Source: Isohypsibius dastychi | Taxonomy: Eukaryota > Tardigrada > Eutardigrada > Parachela > Isohypsibiidae | Length of the DNA stretch: 25,897 bases | NCBI GenBank assembly: GCA_034696485.1 | Contig: JAQIWT010000256.1 | Location: 1 to 25,897 of the forward strand | Direction: 5' to 3' | In this document: positions 21,832 through 25,897 of the stretch, one piece after another | Numbering within the stretch: position 1 is the stretch's first letter | Layout: every line of letters begins with the position of its first letter | Notes under the pieces: generated by a model | Told to the model about the DNA's origin: nothing | What the model saw: the letters and a program-made list of their open reading frames with translations, nothing else | The model's database searches: none | Position numbers and translations under genes: made by a program

Positions 21832-21906
21832 TGATAAGATTTTATCTCGTTAGCGATAACACTTATGTTATGTATTACTCTGTTATCTCTGTTATATCTC
21901 TGTTAG
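21832..21906. promoter_or_regulatory. GATA-motif cluster and CTCTGTTA repeats upstream of EPHX1
   Basis: Three matches to WGATAR lie within 57 nt: TGATAAG (21832-21838), and TTATCT on the opposite strand at 21842-21847 and 21883-21888. Three tandem copies of CTCTGTTA occupy 21878-21905. The cluster lies 86-161 nt upstream of the EPHX1 start codon, a plausible proximal-promoter position. Function is inferred only. Confidence 0.4.
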
Positions 21907-21992
21907 AGTAAGGGCAGCCAGACGAGAAGTCGCGGTCAGTCTGGTATTCTTTTCCTGCAGCGATTCGTGTTATTTTGGTGCTGATTTCTGAG

Positions 21993-24059
21993 ATGGGGAT
22001 TATCAAGCTCGGACTCGTTTTCTCATCTGTCTTGGTGGCTTTGGCTGGTGTTGCTGTGGTTTATCACGAACAGTTGTATGAGCTTGCTTCTCCTTTGCCG
22101 AATAAAAATGACTGCCTGCCATTTGGAGACGAAGTTTGGACAGCTTCCGGAAAGGAGAGTTCCGATAAGTCGGTTGTCCCGTTTCGTGTTGAATTTTCAG
22201 ATACCCAGTTGGAAGATCTTCGTTATCGCTTGAAGAATACAAAATTCTCGACGGAGTTTCCAAACGGGAATTTTGAATATGGATTCCCAGTATCAGAGCT
22301 GAAAAAAGTGAGTGAGACATCAACCTACGTTTTCGTCATATCGTTCTTTTTCAAGAATCTATTGTTCTACCGGAATAAATTAGGTTCATTTCTGTTGCTA
22401 GCTCATGCATTTTTCGCATGTTATTAGGTTGTGGATTACTGGCTGAACAAATATGACTGGAAGAAGCAACAGGCTGTGCTGAATCAGTATGATCATTTCA
22501 AAACAAACATCGAAGGACTAAACATCCATTTCGTCCGATCAACACCCAAAAATGTGGCCAAGAATGTGAGGGTCGTGCCAATCTTGTTGGCTCATGGTGA
22601 GGCGTAAAAAACTTCAGCAACCTTTTCCAAGGAACCCTGATCATCCACAACTTACCTTTAACTTTTTAGGATGGCCTGGATCATTTTTCGAACAATACAA
22701 ACTTGTGCCATTGCTGAACACACCCAGAAAAATCGGATCGGAGTTGGTGGCATTTGATGTAATCATCCCTTCTCTGCCTGGATACGGATTTTCGGACGCT
22801 GCCCAGAAACCAGGTTCGAGAAATTTATTCCAATATTTAAAAAATCGACGCGGTGCATGTTTCAAATCTAATTAATTTCTAACGGGATTAAAGGCTGAAC
22901 AGCAGAGTTCTCTTGCTACAGAGGCACCTCTTCGGTTTCTCTTCGTTTTTTTCTGGTGTATTACCGAGAAAAAAGATTGGCATATTAATAACTTAACTTT
23001 CGAACTAGAACTATACAGTAGTTACATTGTAGTTATTTTACAGGTTTGAGCGTCGGTCATATGGCTCGAATATTCGCTAAACTTTTGGATCGACTTGAAA
23101 TGAAACGTTATGTTATTCACGGAGGAGACTGGGGCAGCATGGTATGCCGGCATATTGCATTAATGTATCCCGACCGGTACGCACGATTTCATTACGTTTG
23201 CAGTAGCTGCCGAATCTTTAGTTCCACCACGTTTGTAGAATCATCGGAATGGATGTCTCAATGTACCCCGTTCCAATGGGCTGGAATTTGCTCAAGACCT
23301 TTCTTGCAAAAATGTCTCCCTCTCTGGTCAATCTGGATCCATCGCAAGCTGACAACCTGATTACATCGAAATTCATGTTTCTACTCCAAGAGACCGGTTA
23401 CTTGCACATTCAAGCCACCAAACCTCAAACTGTTGGTAAGTTTAATACATTTGTTGCGTATAACAATTTTTTTAGGGACATGTTTGTTACTCCTGGTATA
23501 TTGTTTTGCTTGTCAATTTGGATTTTTCTTTCTTATTTTTTAGTGTTGTTTTTTTCCAGGAGCTTCACTCCAAGATTCGCCTGCTGGTTTGGCTGCATAC
23601 ATAATCGAGAAGTTCTCAACCTGGACCAATCCAGCTAATGTCCAGAAACCAGACGGCGGTTTAGCGGAATATTACTCTCTTGACGACCTTCTAACCAACG
23701 TAATGGTATACTGGGTTTCCGGCTCGATCACAACTTCTCAGCGCTTGTACAAAGAAGTTTTCGGTGCGACAAACGGTCGCTTGGCTGAAAGGTCAGTTCA
23801 AAATCAGATCTCATCAAGAAAAATTAAAGACGACTGTTTTTGCAACAGATTGCCCGTGGAAGTACCAACAGTGCTGTCCAACTTCAAGCATGAGGTCTTC
23901 AACCCACCGGATGCCTTTATCGCGCCATTTTTATACCCGAAACTCATCAAGGTGATTAGGCATGAGACTGGCGGTCATTTCCCAGCGATGGAGCGACCGG
24001 ATGAACTGGCAGAAGATATCTGGGCTGTTTTATATGGCGTGCCCAAATTACATTGGTGA
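21993..24059 (+). CDS. EPHX1: Microsomal epoxide hydrolase, seven exons
   Basis: ER-membrane alpha/beta hydrolase that opens epoxides to trans-diols (xenobiotic and lipid epoxides; juvenile hormone in insects). Exons: 21993-22307, 22428-22596, 22670-22813, 23044-23176, 23239-23435, 23560-23791, 23849-24059; 466 aa (human 455). An N-terminal membrane anchor lies at about residues 4-23, then the EHN domain (YDWKKQQAVLNQYDHFKTNIEGL-type block). Oxyanion-hole HGWPG (161-165) forms across an intron. The catalytic triad is Asp238 (HGGDWGS), Glu412 (FKHEVF) and His440 (GGHFPAME). The cap-domain tyrosine contexts TGYLHIQ and QRLYKE are conserved, as is STWTNP...DGGL...SLDDLLTNVM. The junction at 23176/23239 gives PDRIIGMD, the only choice keeping the family frame. 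Intron 23792-23848 is 57 nt with no stop in frame. All active-site residues are present, so it is probably active. A GATA cluster lies just upstream. Confidence 0.97.
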
Positions 24060-24498
24060 TCTGGGAAAATGCTAAAAATGTCTGCAATAAGCACCAAGTT
24101 GTCTTGTGATCCGAAAATAAAGCACAGACAGATGTGTATTTCTTTTTTGGTAAAAACATGGGTAACGAATAACGATCATCCTGAGGAAAGTTTTCACCCG
24201 CGAAACATGAATTGTCACTGGTCACCTTTTCAAATCCATGAAAATAAATATCATACAATTCATTGTCCAAATGCAACAGAAATCATCCACTGAAGCAGTA
24301 CAGTATATACAGTCATAGAAGCCGGATTGTTTGAAAAATGAGAAATCAACAAAAATGTATTTCTAACGGCAATATCGTAACAATTTGGTCAACGAAAGCA
24401 AAAGGCACGCTAGAACTGCAAGAAAACTTAATCAGTTCCGGTCAAACTGGACAGCGTCGATTTCCGGGATTGAGCAAGTTTCGAGTTTGGTATCTGGA
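24060..24498. other. Convergent 3' region between EPHX1 and NAV
   Basis: 438 nt separate the EPHX1 stop from the minus-strand NAV stop. The EPHX1 poly(A) signal is at 24116-24121. No AATAAA is seen on the minus strand for NAV, so its 3' end is undefined. No coding or RNA gene is recognised. Confidence 0.5.
24116..24121 (+). terminator. poly(A) signal of EPHX1
   Basis: AATAAA lies 57 nt after the EPHX1 stop codon, followed by a T-rich and GT-rich run (GATGTGTATTTCTTTTTTGG). Confidence 0.7.
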
Positions 24499-25897
24499 TT
24501 AACGCGGGCAATCTTGGAAACTGGTATGTGAATTCCTGGTCACTTCCTGGAGCCGATTTAACATGTTCGACTGAAAAGCATGATTGATAAATATATGAAT
24601 CCACCCCACCTTCCAAAAACGAACTAGGTTTACCAGGGGGTCGCTTTCCGGTTCATCATTTGACTGATTTTCTTTTCTGTCCGTTTTCAATGGAAAAGAA
24701 AAGAAACCAACATCTTCCGGGCGAATTCGAGTCAGCGCGTAATTTTCCGGATCTTCTCCAGCAGGTAAAGCCGGCCATGGGTATGTCTCAAAGAGACGAT
24801 CAGTTGGGTCTTCCCAAACCTGATCTAGCCGGCCATAAAGCTGAAAAAAAACGAGATCTAACGAGAATTTAATATAAGGCATTTCATGGATGAAGTACCT
24901 GCAGTCCTTCGCGAAGCGCCTCAATAATATAAGGTACCAAGGAGAAATTCCATAAAAACGTGAACCAAACTTGAGATTCTTTGATGTTCATAGGGCAATC
25001 CATGAACAGCCGAGGTCCAACTGTTACGCTGGATGAGCTTCGTTTTTCGAGGAAAGTGTTCACTTCCTGCCATGCTCGAGGTATCCATTCAACGATCTGC
25101 GTTAACGCGGAATCGCAGACTCCAACACTGAGCTCATGTTCGATCATCTTCCGGCGCAAAAATCTTCCCAGAAAATGCTGGAGTGGCTCGGTTTGGTTAT
25201 TATAAAGAATCCACCTGAAAGGTTACCATTAACAAAAGCCCTGAATTTGTGGAGATTTGAGAATTGTACTTGAAGTTATGACTAAGCTGTTGAGTCGACA
25301 TCGATCCGCCGGTTGGGTTCATTGTTCCAATAATGTACGGACTGAAAAATAATCATATTCAGCATATTGTAACGTTTTCCAGGTATAAAGATTTGTTTTA
25401 CCATCGGTGATTTTTGAAGCTGAGAAAACCATTGAACACTTCGCCAAGTAGTCCGGCATGGTGAAGATTATCAATTATGACGACCAAAGGGGCGCTTGAA
25501 TCACGACTACAAGCAAAATCAAGTTGAATATAAATCCAAAGCACTGCACAAAAAAACATACTCGTTTTCACACTGTTCTGTAATTTGGAGTAAATACTGG
25601 CGCAGATCTTTGCTTGAATTTTGATCAACACTGAATGTGGCAATCGCACCTTCTGTCGAAGACTTGCCCGTTCTGTAAATCAATTCCATATTCGAAATAG
25701 CAGATAAGAAATGTAGTTATTTCGAAGTTTTACCGTATGACCAAATGATGTGCCATTTTTCGAGCCAAAAACGACTTTCCGGTTCCACTCGGTCCGCAGA
25801 TAAGCACTCGCTTGTGCTGGGAAATTAACGAGATGTATCTCGAAAAAAGGGATTTCGGCAAGAGGGTTTCGAAAGCGATTGTATCCACTGATTGATC
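24499..25897 (-). CDS. NAV: Neuron navigator (NAV/unc-53/sickie), C-terminal AAA region, partial
   Basis: Navigator proteins act in cell migration and axon outgrowth at microtubule tips; they end in an AAA-type P-loop domain. The window holds the last seven exons on the minus strand: 25897(edge)-25734, 25672-25562, 25506-25402, 25341-25270, 25214-24899, 24840-24634, 24570-24499, with consistent phases throughout. In order they show DTIAFETLLPKSLFSRYISL, Walker A CGPSGTGKS, RTGKSSTEGAIATFSVDQNSS, LVVIIDNLHHAG (Walker B-like), CPYIIGTMN, HNFKWILYNNQTEPL, FLRRKMIEHEL, VTVGPRLFMDCP, VPYIIEALREGLQLYG, WEDPTDRLFETYPWP, RPEDVG and DPLSNMLNRLQEV. All match the navigator C-terminus. The N-terminal calponin-homology and coiled-coil parts, if present, lie beyond the right edge. 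The last intron (24633-24571, 63 nt) has no in-frame stop. Confidence 0.94.

Noticed and set aside
1-25897. Bacterial origin, operon, CRISPR array or phage content.
   Set aside because: All genes are spliceosomal-intron-containing animal orthologues. No direct-repeat arrays, Shine-Dalgarno-led gene strings or integrases are seen.

Overview
The window is a stretch of compact animal nuclear genome holding seven conserved protein-coding genes, all broken up by short introns (mostly 50-65 nt, with pyrimidine-rich ...CAG/TAG acceptors and GTAAGT-like donors). I rebuilt the exons by hand from splice consensus, reading phase and remembered family sequence, so domain calls are firm and individual splice sites slightly less so. 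The short introns, tight spacing and gene repertoire suggest a small-genome invertebrate. An EXT2 orthologue argues against a Caenorhabditis-type nematode, which has rib-1 and rib-2 but no EXT2. A tardigrade or a similarly compact ecdysozoan is my best guess, and it is inference only.

Layout, left to right: METTL25-like methyltransferase (+, 65-2030); exostosin-2 (-, 4871-2158), tail-to-tail with METTL25 and only 127 bp between stop codons; a divergent promoter region of about 1.06 kb; a RAD54L2/ARIP4-type SNF2 ATPase (+, 5929-10196); about 1.5 kb of non-coding DNA; a diacylglycerol lipase of the alpha type (+, 11672-17970, 26 coding exons); NSUN2 RNA cytosine-5 methyltransferase (+, 18474-21035), about 0.5 kb downstream; a 0.96 kb spacer containing a 65-nt-arm imperfect inverted repeat and a small cluster of GATA motifs; microsomal epoxide hydrolase EPHX1 (+, 21993-24059); and the 3' end of a neuron navigator (NAV/unc-53/sickie) gene (-, 25897-24499) that runs off the right edge.

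Functionally these are mostly unrelated housekeeping or neuronal genes: RNA methylation (METTL25, NSUN2), heparan sulfate synthesis (EXT2), chromatin remodelling (RAD54L2), 2-arachidonoylglycerol synthesis (DAGL), epoxide/lipid detoxification (EPHX1) and axon guidance (NAV). The one suggestive pairing is DAGL with EPHX1, because mammalian EPHX1 has been reported to hydrolyse 2-AG. I found no RNA genes, CRISPR arrays, recognisable transposase genes or bacterial-type features, and no convincing novel multi-gene system. The points worth checking are at the level of gene structure: a GC-AG intron, candidate cassette microexons, an upstream ORF that ends on a start codon, overlapping gene ends and the inverted repeat.
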